DNA from: Sphingomonas montana
Lineage (GTDB): Bacteria > Pseudomonadota > Alphaproteobacteria > Sphingomonadales > Sphingomonadaceae
Direction of reading: 5' to 3'
DNA length: 64,000 nt
NCBI RefSeq assembly: GCF_001956315.1
Contig: NZ_KV887144.1
Location: forward strand, 201,272 to 265,271
Shown: positions 1 through 8,368 of the stretch, one piece after another
Numbering within the stretch: the stretch's first letter is position 1
Layout of the letters: every line of letters starts with the position of its first letter
The notes under the pieces: generated by a model
The model's input: the letters and a program-made list of their open reading frames with translations, nothing else
Told to the model about the DNA's origin: nothing
Database searches by the model: none
Made by a program: the position numbers and the translations under genes

Positions 1-1710
1 CGCTACCTCGTGCCCATGAAGAAGGGCGACTGGTACAACGCCAAGCAGATCGAGGACACGGTCGACGCGATTACGGAGACCACCGGACTGCTGGGCTTCA
101 CCCCCGACGTCCGACCGGATTTCCGTCCGGACAAGGAGACGCTCACCATGAACGTCACCTTCAAGATCAACGACGCGCCGCGCGTCTATGTCGAGCGGGT
201 CGACGTCAACGGGAACACGCTGACGCAGGACAAGGTCGTTCGCCGCGAGTTCCGGCTGGCGGAAGGCGACGCGTTCAACTCGTTCCGCGTCAAGCGTTCG
301 CGCGACCGGATCCAGTCGCTCGGCTTCTTCCAGGACAAGTTCGAGATCGAACGCAAGCAGGGCTCCGCTCCGGACCGCGTCATTCTAGAAGCGAACGTCG
401 TGGAGAAATCCACCGGCGAGCTGCAATTGTCGGCCGGCTATTCGAGCCTCGAGAAGTTCATCGTCGATCTGTCGATCACGCAGCGGAACTTCCGCGGCAA
501 GGGGCAGGTGCTGCGTGCCAGCGGCAGCTACTCCACCTATTCGAAATCGGTAGAGCTCGGCTTTACCGAACCCTATCTGTTCGACCAGAATATCGCGGTC
601 GGCGTGGACGTGTTCCGCCGCGACTTCAACTCGTTCAATTTCCAGAACAATAGCCGCAACACGACCTACCAGCAGACGACGACCGGGTTCCAGGTTCGTG
701 CCGGCGTGCCGCTGACCGAATTCGTCCAGCTGGCGCTGCGCTACGGGTTGAGCCAGGACAATGTCACGCTCGACCGTGGGACCTTCTATACCGATCTGGA
801 TGGCAACGGTATCAGAGGCGAGCTTCCAGGAGACACGTGCGATCCGTTGCAGGCCGGGCGCTATCTCTGCGATGCATTGGGCAAGCGGATAACTTCGTCG
901 GTCGGCTACTCGTTGGTTTACAGCACGCTCAACAACTCGATCCGCCCGACCGGCGGTCAGCGCGTCATCTTCTCGCAGGATTTTGCCGGGCTCGGCGGTA
1001 GCGTGAAATATATCAAGACTAAGATCGACGCCGATAAATATTGGGGGCTTGGCTCCGGCTTCGTTTTCTCACTGGGTCTCGAGGGTGGGTATATCTACTC
1101 CTACGACAAGAGCCGCGGCGAAGGCGTCGACAAGGTCCGGCTGGTCGATCGCTGGTTCCTGGGCCAGCCCCAGCTGCGCGGGTTCGACATCCGCGGCGTC
1201 GGGCCGCGGGTGCAGCGTATCCCGTATAACGCGGACGGTACGCTTAACACCACGATCGCACGCAACCAGATCCAGGATGATGCGATCGGCGGGCGGGTCT
1301 ATTATCTGGGCCGTGCCGAACTGGAAATCCCGCTTGGCTCCGGCGCGCGCGATCTCGGCCTGCGCCCTTCGCTGTTCATGGATGCCGGTGCGGTCTTTGG
1401 CCTGACCCGGCCCAACCTGGTCGATACGCAGATCTGCGACGTACCTGCGGTCGGTACAACCCCGGCAAGGCAGCGCCTGGTCAACAGGTCCGCAGGCTGC
1501 CCGACCGGTTCGGCACCTGCCGCCGATCAGTCGGGTGCGTTCCGCGAAGTCTATCTCGGTAACAGTGCCAAGCCGCGGCTTTCCGTCGGTGCCGGCGTCA
1601 ACTGGAATTCGCCGTTCGGTCCGTTCCGGATCGATGTCGCCCGTGCGCTCCTGAAGGAACCCGGCGACGATACGAAACTTTTCACTTTCAACGTAGGGAC
1701 GCAGTTCTGA
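1..1710 (+). CDS. bamA: BamA outer membrane assembly factor (3' part, cut by window start)
   Basis: Central subunit of the BAM machine that folds beta-barrel proteins into the outer membrane. The reading frame is open from base 1, so the N-terminal signal and first POTRA domains lie outside the window. Visible are the last POTRA repeats (first ~145 residues, e.g. YVERVDVNGN), then a 16-strand-type barrel (Omp85). The L6-loop motif appears as QLRGF, close to the family (V/L)RGF, and the protein ends in Phe (FNVGTQF), the usual C-terminal barrel signal. The stop overlaps the next gene's start (ATGA), so it is co-transcribed with the Skp-like chaperone. Identification is secure; the true start is not visible. 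Confidence 0.96.
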   Translation, partial: RYLVPMKKGDWYNAKQIEDTVDAITETTGLLGFTPDVRPDFRPDKETLTMNVTFKINDAPRVYVERVDVNGNTLTQDKVVRREFRLAEGDAFNSFRVKRSRDRIQSLGFFQDKFEIERKQGSAPDRVILEANVVEKSTGELQLSAGYSSLEKFIVDLSITQRNFRGKGQVLRASGSYSTYSKSVELGFTEPYLFDQNIAVGVDVFRRDFNSFNFQNNSRNTTYQQTTTGFQVRAGVPLTEFVQLALRYGLSQDNVTLDRGTFYTDLDGNGIRGELPGDTCDPLQAGRYLCDALGKRITSSVGYSLVYSTLNNSIRPTGGQRVIFSQDFAGLGGSVKYIKTKIDADKYWGLGSGFVFSLGLEGGYIYSYDKSRGEGVDKVRLVDRWFLGQPQLRGFDIRGVGPRVQRIPYNADGTLNTTIARNQIQDDAIGGRVYYLGRAELEIPLGSGARDLGLRPSLFMDAGAVFGLTRPNLVDTQICDVPAVGTTPARQRLVNRSAGCPTGSAPAADQSGAFREVYLGNSAKPRLSVGAGVNWNSPFGPFRIDVARALLKEPGDDTKLFTFNVGTQF

Positions 1711-2360
1711 TGACCAACCGTATGAAGACCATCGCGATCGGCATGGCACTGGCGACGACCCCGCTGCTTGCGACGCAGGCCACCGCCCAAGGGCTGGGTG
1801 TCGCGTCTGCGAACCTCGAAGGCGCGCTGGGTAACTCTGCCGCGCTGCGGGCCGCCGAGGCGCAGATCCAGGCGCAGTACAAGCCGCAGATCGACGCATT
1901 CAACGCGCGCCGCACCGCGATCAGCGGCGAACTCGACCCGATGGCACGCGAAATCCAGACGCTGCAGGCCAATACGGCAACCCCGCCCGCGACTTTGCAG
2001 GCGAAGGTCACCGCATATCGTGCCCGCGAGGCCGCCGCCCAGCGCGAGCTGCAGCCGCTCGCCGCGCCGTTCCAGCGTCCGCTGTCCTATGCGCAGGAAC
2101 AGGTCGCGACGAAGCTTGACCAGGCATTGCGTGCCGCGATGGTCGCCAAGCGGATCGGCATCATCATCAACCCGCAGGCCGTCGTCGCCATCCAGCCGGC
2201 GGCGGACCTGACCGCCGACGTCACGACGCAGCTGAACGCACTGGTCAAGACCGTGGCGATCACCCCACCGGCCGGCTGGCAGCCGGGCCAGGGCGGCCAG
2301 GCCGCAGGTGCTGCACCTGCTGCCGCCGCCCCCGCCGCACGCCGTCCGCAGGGCCGGTGA
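1710..2360 (+). CDS. OmpH/Skp-family periplasmic chaperone
   Basis: Likely Skp-type holdase that carries unfolded outer membrane proteins to BAM. The 216-residue product starts with a signal peptide (basic MTNRMK, hydrophobic core, ATAQ cleavage). A long Ala/Gln/Arg-rich helical region (about residues 40-150) fits the coiled-coil tentacles of OmpH proteins. The C-terminus is a low-complexity Gly/Gln/Ala/Pro tail longer than in E. coli Skp. ATG overlaps the bamA stop and the stop overlaps the fabZ start (GTGA). Skp next to bamA is the usual arrangement and supports the call. Confidence 0.88.
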   Translation: MTNRMKTIAIGMALATTPLLATQATAQGLGVASANLEGALGNSAALRAAEAQIQAQYKPQIDAFNARRTAISGELDPMAREIQTLQANTATPPATLQAKVTAYRAREAAAQRELQPLAAPFQRPLSYAQEQVATKLDQALRAAMVAKRIGIIINPQAVVAIQPAADLTADVTTQLNALVKTVAITPPAGWQPGQGGQAAGAAPAAAAPAARRPQGR

Positions 2361-2848
2361 ACGACGCGTCCATGACGGACGGTCTGCAGACCGACGTCGC
2401 CATGGGCCCGCTGGATATCCGGCAGGTCATGGCGGCGTTGCCGCACCGATATCCGATGTTGCTGGTCGATCGGGTCGAATCGCTCATTCCGGGCAAGTCG
2501 ATCCGTGCGATCAAGGCGGTGACGATCAACGAACCGTTCTTCCAGGGGCATTTTCCGGGTCGGCCGATCATGCCCGGCGTGCTCATCATCGAGGCGATGG
2601 CGCAGGCCGCCGGCGTACTTGCGGTCAAGTCGCTCGGGCTGGAGGGGACGGGTAAGCTCGTCTACTTCATGGCCATCGACGATGCGAAGTTCCGGGTGCC
2701 GGTCGAACCCGGTGTCCTGATGACGCTGGAGGTAGAATTCACCCAGATGCGGAAGTCGGCCAGCAAGTTCGCAGGCCGTGCACTGGTCGACGGCAAACTT
2801 GCCGCACAAGCGAGCTTCATGGCAATGATCGCCGATCCGCCAGCCTGA
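2357..2848 (+). CDS. fabZ: 3-hydroxyacyl-[ACP] dehydratase FabZ
   Basis: Dehydrates (3R)-hydroxyacyl-ACP to trans-2-enoyl-ACP in type II fatty acid synthesis. Hot-dog fold motifs are complete: [12 protein letters not shown] near residue 30, catalytic His65 in [14 protein letters not shown] and Glu79 in IIEAMAQ. Length (163 aa) is normal. The GTG start at 2357 overlaps the upstream stop; ATG 2372 is an alternative but has no ribosome site at usable spacing. In many proteobacteria fabZ lies between lpxD and lpxA; neither is here. Confidence 0.95.
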   Translation: MNDASMTDGLQTDVAMGPLDIRQVMAALPHRYPMLLVDRVESLIPGKSIRAIKAVTINEPFFQGHFPGRPIMPGVLIIEAMAQAAGVLAVKSLGLEGTGKLVYFMAIDDAKFRVPVEPGVLMTLEVEFTQMRKSASKFAGRALVDGKLAAQASFMAMIADPPA

Positions 2849-2870
2849 TCCGCGTCTGATCCAAGACATG

Positions 2871-2890
2871 CGGCAGGCTTTCACCTGCCG
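2871..2890. terminator. Hairpin after fabZ (possible terminator)
   Basis: Perfect 7-bp inverted repeat CGGCAGG/CCTGCCG with a 6-base loop, 23 bases past the fabZ stop and before the convergent mobA end. There is no immediate T run, so intrinsic termination is only possible. The rest of the 156-base gap holds an AT-richer stretch around 2920-2945 and nothing gene-like. Confidence 0.4.
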
Positions 2891-3004
2891 TAGAATCCAG
2901 CAAAGTCAACGTGCTAGCCCGTTTAGTTTAAGTTTTTCGAGAATTTCGCAGTGGCGTCTCGGCAGATTTGGTCAGACGGGTGGCAGCTACGCTTGTCCCG
3001 GGCA

Positions 3005-3577
3005 TTACATCAAGCCCGCGTTAGGTCCGGGAGGTGACAGGTTAGTCGCGCAGTGCGCACGCTCCAACGCCTCCAGATCCTCCACCCGGTTGATATTCGC
3101 TATTTCCGTGTCGAGCGTCACCCGCCGTGCGTCGGTCTCGGCGATCCAGGCCCGCATGGACCGGTCCGACGAAGTCGTCGCCCACGCAACCGCCCGGTCG
3201 GCGAGTGTCGCGCCCCATAGGCCGAGCAAGGGCTGACCGGCGACGACCGCAGGTGCGTCGCCCAGCCTGACCGCAAGGTCGCGCGGCAGGTCGGGCAGGT
3301 CGCAGCCGCTCGTCAGGACCCGATCGAACCCGTGGTCGCGGGCATGGCACAGCGCGCCGGCCAGACCACCGAGCGGGCCGAGGCCCGGTGCGGGCCGGTC
3401 CGCCACGCCCGGAAGGCCGGGCCAGTCCCGACCGATCACCACCACCGCCGCGCATTGCGATCCCAGCCGGTCCGCCACATGGGCCAGCAGCGGGCGTCCA
3501 TCGAGCAGCGCCAGTGCCTTGTCGCTGCCGAACCGACGCCCGGCGCCACCCGCGAAGATCGCGCCGAGCGTCCTCAT
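3005..3577 (-). CDS. mobA: Molybdenum cofactor guanylyltransferase MobA
   Basis: Transfers GMP (or a related nucleotide) onto molybdopterin to make dinucleotide molybdenum cofactor. The N-terminal nucleotide-binding motif GAIFAGGAGRRFGSDK (residues 5-20) is typical of MobA, and Asp93 in SGCDLPDLP is the expected metal ligand. 190 aa, normal length. The start has a good ribosome site (AGAAGG, about 9 bases upstream). It lies 20 bases behind the BtuB-like receptor on the same strand, so it probably shares that riboswitch-controlled transcript. MocA (cytidylyl) specificity cannot be excluded; xdhC lies nearby. Confidence 0.9.
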   Translation of the reverse strand: MRTLGAIFAGGAGRRFGSDKALALLDGRPLLAHVADRLGSQCAAVVVIGRDWPGLPGVADRPAPGLGPLGGLAGALCHARDHGFDRVLTSGCDLPDLPRDLAVRLGDAPAVVAGQPLLGLWGATLADRAVAWATTSSDRSMRAWIAETDARRVTLDTEIANINRVEDLEALERAHCATNLSPPGPNAGLM

Positions 3578-3597
3578 CGACCAAGCCTTCTCATTGA

Positions 3598-5472
3598 TCA
3601 GTCGAAGCGCAACCGCACGCCGCCGAACACGGTCCGGCCCGGCGTCGCGTAACCGACCACGTCCTGATATTGCACATCGCCGATATTCTCCACGCGGCCG
3701 AACGCCTCGATCGCCGGAGCAATACGGTAACCGATCCTGGCGGACCCGAGAATATAGTCGTCCAGCAGGACGCGCTGCGCCGGGAACGCGTCGAAGTCGG
3801 TGTCGCGACGCCGGCCGACATAGCTTGCCGCGGCACCGAGGCTGACCGGACCGATCACATAGTCCGCGCTCAGCGTGGCGCCATGCTTGGGCCGCCGAAC
3901 CTCGCGCAACTGCATGCCCGCCGCGACCTGCTGATCCTCCGCATCCAGATAGGTGTAGCTGGCATCGACACGAAGGCCGTCCAGCGGGCGAACCTGGCCC
4001 GACAGCTCGAAGCCGCAGCGGCGGCTACGCCCGGTTGCGTTGGCGGTTGACGACAGGAAGGTCAGATTGTCGAACGTCGACACGATCTCGTTGCGCAGGC
4101 GATTGTCGAACGCGGCCGCGGACAGGAAGAAGGTCGGGCGTTCCAGCCGGACGCCCGCCTCATAGCCGCGCGACCGTTCGGTCGTGACGTTTGGGTTGCC
4201 GACGAACGATCCGGGGAAGAACCCGTACAGATCGAAGAAGGTCGGCTGGGCAATCCCCTCGCCATAACCGCCAAAGACGGACAGCGCGGGCGTCAGTTTC
4301 AGCGCTGCATTGCCGCGGAACGTGGTGGCGTCCGCGAACCGGTTGAACTGGTCGCGCCGCACGGCGAAGTCGGTGGTGAGCAGCGTGCCCCAGGTCCCGC
4401 GCCATTCCCCGACGAAGGCGGTGCGGCCGCGCGTCCGGTTCTGGTTGGTCGCGCCGCCATATTGCTGGTCGTTCGACGCGAAACTCTCATCCTCGCGCTC
4501 GATCCGCCCGATCAGTTCGTGCGAGACCGTGCCGGTCATGAGCCGGCCGACCAGTTGTCCACCGGTGCGGAAACGATCGCCGATGGTCCGGTTCAGCGCG
4601 GTGTCGCCGTTGCGGTTGTGGTTGGTTGAGCGCAGATACTGCCCGTCGATCTGCACGGCGAACGGATCGGTCGGCTCAAGGCCGTAGCGTGCCCAGGCCC
4701 GGATCGCGCCGGTTTCGGTGCGCGATGAGTCCGCCGTGTCGGCGCGCAGGAAGGTGACCGGATCGGTCCCGTCAAATTCAGAGTCGGACTGGATGTAGCG
4801 ACCGACGATGCCGATCTCGCCATTCTCGCCCGGCCGTGCCACGCCCTTCAGGCTTGCGGTGATATTCTCATATCCGTCGCGGTCGCCGGTGCCGCCGCCC
4901 AGGATGTCGATCCCGTCGTCGCGGAGGTAGCTGGCGGTCGCCGACACGCCGCCCTGATCCGTGCCGACCGCGGCCGCGACCGATCCGCGCGCGAAACCAC
5001 GGCTGCCATATTCGCCGGTTGCCACGACGCGCGTACCGGCCAGCGGATCGGGCGTTTCGAGCGCCACGACGCCGCCCAGCGCTTCGGACCCGAACAGCGC
5101 GGATTGCGGCCCGCGGATGATTTCCACCCGGCCCAGGCCGTGGGTGATCAGCGTCTCGAACCGTGCCTCGTTGCCGGCGGCCGGATCGTTGAACGCGATA
5201 CCATCGATGAACAGCAGCGTATGGTTGGCCTCCGCCCCGCGGACCCGGACCTGCGCCTGCGCGCCGCGGCCACCCGAGGTGGCAACCGACAGGCCGGGCG
5301 TCAGGCGCAGCAGATCGGTGACCAGCGGCAGGCCCTGCGCATCGATCGTCGCCTGGTCAATGACGGTGATCGATGCCGCGGTATCCCGCGCGGCGATGGG
5401 TTCAAGCGATGCGGTGATGACGATATCGGACGGCGCCGCGGCGGCGGCGGCGAGAAGAAACAGATTGAGCAT
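3598..5472 (-). CDS. btuB: TonB-dependent receptor, BtuB-like (vitamin B12 uptake)
   Basis: Outer membrane receptor predicted to import cobalamin. The 624-aa product has a short hydrophobic leader, a TonB box (DIVITA, about residues 16-21), a plug domain (to about residue 140, with LLRLTPGLSV and RVRGAEANHTLLFIDG) and a 22-strand-type barrel. ATG at 5472 was chosen because GAGG lies six bases upstream; the longer open frame runs back through the riboswitch. The C-terminus is RLRFD rather than ending in Phe. Substrate is inferred from the cobalamin riboswitch immediately upstream and the BtuB-like length; the receptor sequence alone would not prove it. Confidence 0.88.
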   Translation of the reverse strand: MLNLFLLAAAAAAPSDIVITASLEPIAARDTAASITVIDQATIDAQGLPLVTDLLRLTPGLSVATSGGRGAQAQVRVRGAEANHTLLFIDGIAFNDPAAGNEARFETLITHGLGRVEIIRGPQSALFGSEALGGVVALETPDPLAGTRVVATGEYGSRGFARGSVAAAVGTDQGGVSATASYLRDDGIDILGGGTGDRDGYENITASLKGVARPGENGEIGIVGRYIQSDSEFDGTDPVTFLRADTADSSRTETGAIRAWARYGLEPTDPFAVQIDGQYLRSTNHNRNGDTALNRTIGDRFRTGGQLVGRLMTGTVSHELIGRIEREDESFASNDQQYGGATNQNRTRGRTAFVGEWRGTWGTLLTTDFAVRRDQFNRFADATTFRGNAALKLTPALSVFGGYGEGIAQPTFFDLYGFFPGSFVGNPNVTTERSRGYEAGVRLERPTFFLSAAAFDNRLRNEIVSTFDNLTFLSSTANATGRSRRCGFELSGQVRPLDGLRVDASYTYLDAEDQQVAAGMQLREVRRPKHGATLSADYVIGPVSLGAAASYVGRRRDTDFDAFPAQRVLLDDYILGSARIGYRIAPAIEAFGRVENIGDVQYQDVVGYATPGRTVFGGVRLRFD

Positions 5473-5484
5473 GATGATCCTCGA

Positions 5485-5505
5485 CGAGACGGTGACGTCG
5501 TCTCG
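5485..5505 (-). promoter_or_regulatory. Hairpin next to the btuB ribosome site (possible riboswitch expression platform)
   Basis: On the minus strand CGAGACG and CGTCTCG form a perfect 7-bp stem around a 7-base loop, ending two bases before the GAGG ribosome site of the receptor. Its place between the aptamer and the start codon suits a translation-controlling platform. This is inference from position only. Confidence 0.4.
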
Positions 5506-5580
5506 GAGAGTCGGACCACCCGCATGGGACGTGCCGATCCACGCGCTGACGGCTGGACCCGGCCGGGCGCGGACGACGAC

Positions 5581-5710
5581 CAGTGGCAGGTTCCTGGCTG
5601 ACGCACGTCGCCGGGGCGACAGGCGAACACAGTTGCGGGCACAGCGCCGGTTTCGGACCGGCTTCCCTTTCAACCGTCCCCCCGGGATCGCTCCCGTGAA
5701 CGGCACCTCT
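5581..5710 (-). ncRNA. Cobalamin riboswitch
   Basis: Read on the minus strand, the leader of the receptor gene contains the conserved cobalamin-aptamer blocks in order: GGTGCC at the 5' end (5702-5707), AAAGGGAAGCCGGTCC followed by ACCGGCGC, then CCCGCAACTGT, and finally the B12 box as CAGCCAGGAACCTGCC (about 5585-5600). Order and spacing match the family. Binding of adenosylcobalamin or a relative is expected to turn down expression of the downstream receptor and probably mobA. Boundaries are approximate; the distance from the B12 box to the start codon is about 110 bases. Confidence 0.93.
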
Positions 5711-5743
5711 AGTCCCGGCGGCGGGTGCGTCAGGCCGGGCGGG

Positions 5744-5772
5744 TTGTCAAGCGGTACAGGGCACGGTAGGAG
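5744..5772 (+). promoter_or_regulatory. Possible sigma70-type promoter for rpmE
   Basis: TTGTCA at 5744-5749 and TAGGAG at 5767-5772, separated by 17 bases, lie about 50 bases before the rpmE start. The -35 is close to consensus and the -10 is weak. The element lies in the divergent gap between rpmE and the riboswitch leader. Confidence 0.35.
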
Positions 5773-5822
5773 CGCGCCTTCGCCCGGCTGGTCGGAAACC
5801 AGCACAACATCGGAGCTGCGAC

Positions 5823-6062
5823 ATGAAGAAGAATATCCACCCCGAATATCACGTCATCAAGGTTCAGATGACGAACGGCACCGTGTTCGAAACGCGGTCG
5901 ACCTACGGCAAGGAGGGCGACACGCTCACCCTCGACATCGATCCCACCGTCCATCCTGCATGGACCGGCGGCAAGTCGAGCATGCTCGACACGGGTGGCC
6001 AGGTCGCCCGCTTCAACAAGCGGTTCGGCGGTCTCTCGCTGGGCGCGAAGAAGCCGGCCTGA
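5823..6062 (+). CDS. rpmE: 50S ribosomal protein L31
   Basis: Large-subunit ribosomal protein L31, 79 aa. The N-terminus [14 protein letters not shown] and the C-terminal block HPAWTGG...RFNKRFGGL are diagnostic. The CxxC zinc pair of zinc-type L31 is absent, as is usual in alphaproteobacteria. Start supported by GGAG upstream. A strong terminator follows directly, so it is probably monocistronic. Confidence 0.96.
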   Translation: MKKNIHPEYHVIKVQMTNGTVFETRSTYGKEGDTLTLDIDPTVHPAWTGGKSSMLDTGGQVARFNKRFGGLSLGAKKPA

Positions 6063-6072
6063 TCCTACGACA

Positions 6073-6113
6073 GAAAGGGCCGCGGCGGGATATCCCACCG
6101 CGGCCCTTTTCTT
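6073..6113. terminator. Bidirectional intrinsic terminator between rpmE and xdhC
   Basis: GGGCCGCGG pairs with CCGCGGCCC around an inner self-complementary GGGATATCCC, flanked by AAA on the left and a TTTT tract on the right. It lies 11 bases past the rpmE stop and 8 bases before the convergent xdhC end, so it can serve both strands. Confidence 0.88.
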
Positions 6114-6120
6114 ATGGCCT

Positions 6121-7047
6121 TCAGCCGGCGGTCCGGAACGCGCGGACCATGCCGGCGGCGACGGACAGCGCGATCTCCGCCGGGCCGAGTGCCCCGATCG
6201 GCAGGCCGGCGGGCGCATCGATCCGCGCCAGCTGTCCGGGCGTCAGGCCTGCGGCAGCAAGCCGTTCCAGACGCGCGGCATGGCTGCGCTTGCTGCCCAG
6301 CGCGGCGATATAGCCGGTGTCGGCGGACAGCGCGGCAACCAGCGCCGGATCGTCGATTTTGGGATCGTGGCTGAGCGTGATGACCGCCGTTTCCGGGCCG
6401 GGCGCGTAGGCGGCGATTGCCTCGTCCGGCCAACGGGAATCGAGTTCGATGCCGGGAAAGCGGGCGGCGGTCAGGAACCGCTCGCGCGGATCGATCAGCA
6501 CGGCGCGCGTATCGAGCGGACTGGCGAACTCCACCAGCGCCTGCGCGATCTGCACAGCGCCGACGATCAACAGCGTGCGGGCGGGACGATAGCGGTTCAC
6601 GAACTGCCCGTCGCCGGGTTCCGCCGCGATTCGGCTCTGCCCCGATTCGATGTCCGTCGTGACCGACAGGCTCCGTCCTGCCGCGCGCGCCTCGGCCAGT
6701 GCGTCGAAGATTTCCGGCCGATACCCATCGGGCGAAACCGGCTGAACCAGCACGCTGATCGCACCGCCGCAGGGCAGATGCGCCTCCCAGGCGGTCTCGT
6801 CACCGATCGTATAGTCGAGCAGGCGGCTGCGTCCGTCGACGATCGCTTCGCTGGCAACCTGCAGCACCTCGTTCTCGACGCAACCGCCCGAGATCGATCC
6901 CTCGAACCGACCGTCGGCCGCGACCAGCATATGGCTGCCCTTCGGCCGCGGCGCCGAACCCCAGGTCGATACGACCGTGGCGATGGCCATCGGCGCGCCC
7001 TCCCATGCGGCACGTGCCGCGATCATGCGGTCCAGTTCGGCAACCAT
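6121..7047 (-). CDS. XdhC/CoxI-family protein
   Basis: Family that binds molybdenum cofactor and helps sulfurate and insert it into xanthine-dehydrogenase-type enzymes. The 308-aa product has the N-terminal XdhC/CoxI region (STWGSAPRPKG and GSISGGCVENEV, about residues 27-65, with a conserved Cys) and a C-terminal Rossmann-like part from about residue 165 (LLIVGAVQIAQALVEFA). ATG 7047 was chosen because the open frame upstream is the tRNA-Ser gene itself. No molybdoenzyme subunit gene lies in the window; mobA is 3 kb away. Confidence 0.87.
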   Translation of the reverse strand: MVAELDRMIAARAAWEGAPMAIATVVSTWGSAPRPKGSHMLVAADGRFEGSISGGCVENEVLQVASEAIVDGRSRLLDYTIGDETAWEAHLPCGGAISVLVQPVSPDGYRPEIFDALAEARAAGRSLSVTTDIESGQSRIAAEPGDGQFVNRYRPARTLLIVGAVQIAQALVEFASPLDTRAVLIDPRERFLTAARFPGIELDSRWPDEAIAAYAPGPETAVITLSHDPKIDDPALVAALSADTGYIAALGSKRSHAARLERLAAAGLTPGQLARIDAPAGLPIGALGPAEIALSVAAGMVRAFRTAG

Positions 7048-7064
7048 GCGATACTCCGGGATTT

Positions 7065-7154
7065 TGGCGGACGGGGTGGGATTCGAACCCACGGTGGGCG
7101 TGAACCCACGACGGTTTTCAAGACCGTAGCCATAAACCACTCGACCACCCGTCC
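7065..7154 (-). tRNA. tRNA-Ser (anticodon UGA)
   Basis: On the minus strand the gene runs from GGACGGGTGG to CCCGTCCGCCA. The 7-bp acceptor stem closes perfectly, the anticodon arm ACGGT-CTTGAAA-ACCGT carries TGA, the long class II variable arm and the GGTTCGAATCC T-arm are present, and the 3' CCA is encoded. It ends 17 bases before the xdhC start, so the two may share a transcript. Confidence 0.96.
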
Positions 7155-7287
7155 GGTGCCATCGCCAATTAGCGTGGTTGGCGCGGGGTGGGAAGGGCCG
7201 GCCGTGCCGACGCTGCGACGACCGGGGTTATCGTGCCGCGCCGGACGTGGCATCAGGGCGGCTTGCGGGGTTTTGCAGGGAATGAAG

Positions 7288-8355
7288 ATGCGATCGACCA
7301 TCGTGGCGGCGATGCTGCTGGCGACCATGCTGCCGTCCGCGTCCTCCGTCCATGCGCAGGATATGGACGCGACCGATCCACGGCCCGATCCACGCGATGC
7401 GGCGTTCCGGGATTTCCTGGCCGGTCTGCGGCCGCGCGCGATGGCGGCCGGGGTGAGCGCGGCGACGCTGGACGGTGTGTTGCCGACGCTGACGTTCAAC
7501 CCGCGCGTCATCAGCCTGGACCGCGGCCAGCCCGGCGGCAACCCGGCCAGCACGACGCCGTCGATCCCGGCGTTCGCGCCGTACCAGCGCACCCATGTCG
7601 ATGCGGACCGCATCGGCCGCGGGCAGACCCGCTATGCGCAACTGCAGCCGCGCCTCCAGCGGATCGAGGCGGAAACGGGCGTGCCCGGTCCGATCATGAT
7701 GGCGATCTACGGCCACGAAACCGGTTATGGCCGGGTGGTCGGGGATTTCGATCTGCTGCGCTCGCTCGCCAGCCTGGCGTTCGAGGGCCGGCGCCGCGAA
7801 TTGTTCACCGCAGAATTCATCGCAACGCTAAGGCTACTCGAACGCGGGGTGCCGCGGTCGACGCTGAAGGGCAGCTGGGCCGGGGCGACGGGATATCCGC
7901 AGTTCCTGCCGAGCATGTACCTGCGTCTGGCGGTCGACGGGGACGGTGACGGACGGGTCGACATCTGGAACAGCGAGCCGGACGCGCTGGCGTCGATCGG
8001 CAACTATCTGGCGAAGGCCGGGTGGCGGCGGGCGGTGCCGTGGGGCGTCGCAGTCCGCGTACCGGCCGATCTCGACCGGGCGGCCGTGCGGACCAGGCTC
8101 GTCTCACCGCGTTGCCCGCGCGTGTACGACCGGCACAGCCGCTGGCAGACGATCGGCGAATGGCGGCGGCTCGGGGTCCAGATCGTCGGTTACCCGGTGC
8201 CGGCGGACGGCGAACAGGCGAGCCTGATCGAGCCGGACGGTCCGGGTGCGACCGCCTATCTCCTCACCACGAACTATCGCTCGATCCTCGACTATAATTG
8301 TTCCAATTTCTACGCCTTGTCGGTCGGACTGCTGGCCGATGCCGTCCGCCGCTGA
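7288..8355 (+). CDS. Lytic murein transglycosylase, MltB-like (SLT_2 family)
   Basis: Predicted periplasmic enzyme that cleaves peptidoglycan to 1,6-anhydro-muropeptides. A signal peptide (MRSTIVAAMLLATMLPSASS, then VHAQ) precedes a catalytic domain whose IYGHETGYGRVVG holds the catalytic Glu144; WAGATGYPQFLPSMY is also typical of the family. There is no C-terminal PG-binding repeat. ATG 7288 has AGGGA six bases upstream; ATG 7282 in the same frame would add two residues. It heads a group with RlpA and a D,D-carboxypeptidase. Confidence 0.92.
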   Translation: MRSTIVAAMLLATMLPSASSVHAQDMDATDPRPDPRDAAFRDFLAGLRPRAMAAGVSAATLDGVLPTLTFNPRVISLDRGQPGGNPASTTPSIPAFAPYQRTHVDADRIGRGQTRYAQLQPRLQRIEAETGVPGPIMMAIYGHETGYGRVVGDFDLLRSLASLAFEGRRRELFTAEFIATLRLLERGVPRSTLKGSWAGATGYPQFLPSMYLRLAVDGDGDGRVDIWNSEPDALASIGNYLAKAGWRRAVPWGVAVRVPADLDRAAVRTRLVSPRCPRVYDRHSRWQTIGEWRRLGVQIVGYPVPADGEQASLIEPDGPGATAYLLTTNYRSILDYNCSNFYALSVGLLADAVRR

Positions 8356-8368
8356 GCGGCCGGGCCCG

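Noticed and set aside
1069-1899. Long minus-strand open frame opposite bamA
   Set aside because: Antisense to a clear BamA barrel, Arg/Pro-rich composition without family features; typical GC-rich shadow.
5473-5805. N-terminal extension of the BtuB-like receptor frame
   Set aside because: It would translate the cobalamin riboswitch; ATG 5472 has a proper ribosome site and leader peptide.
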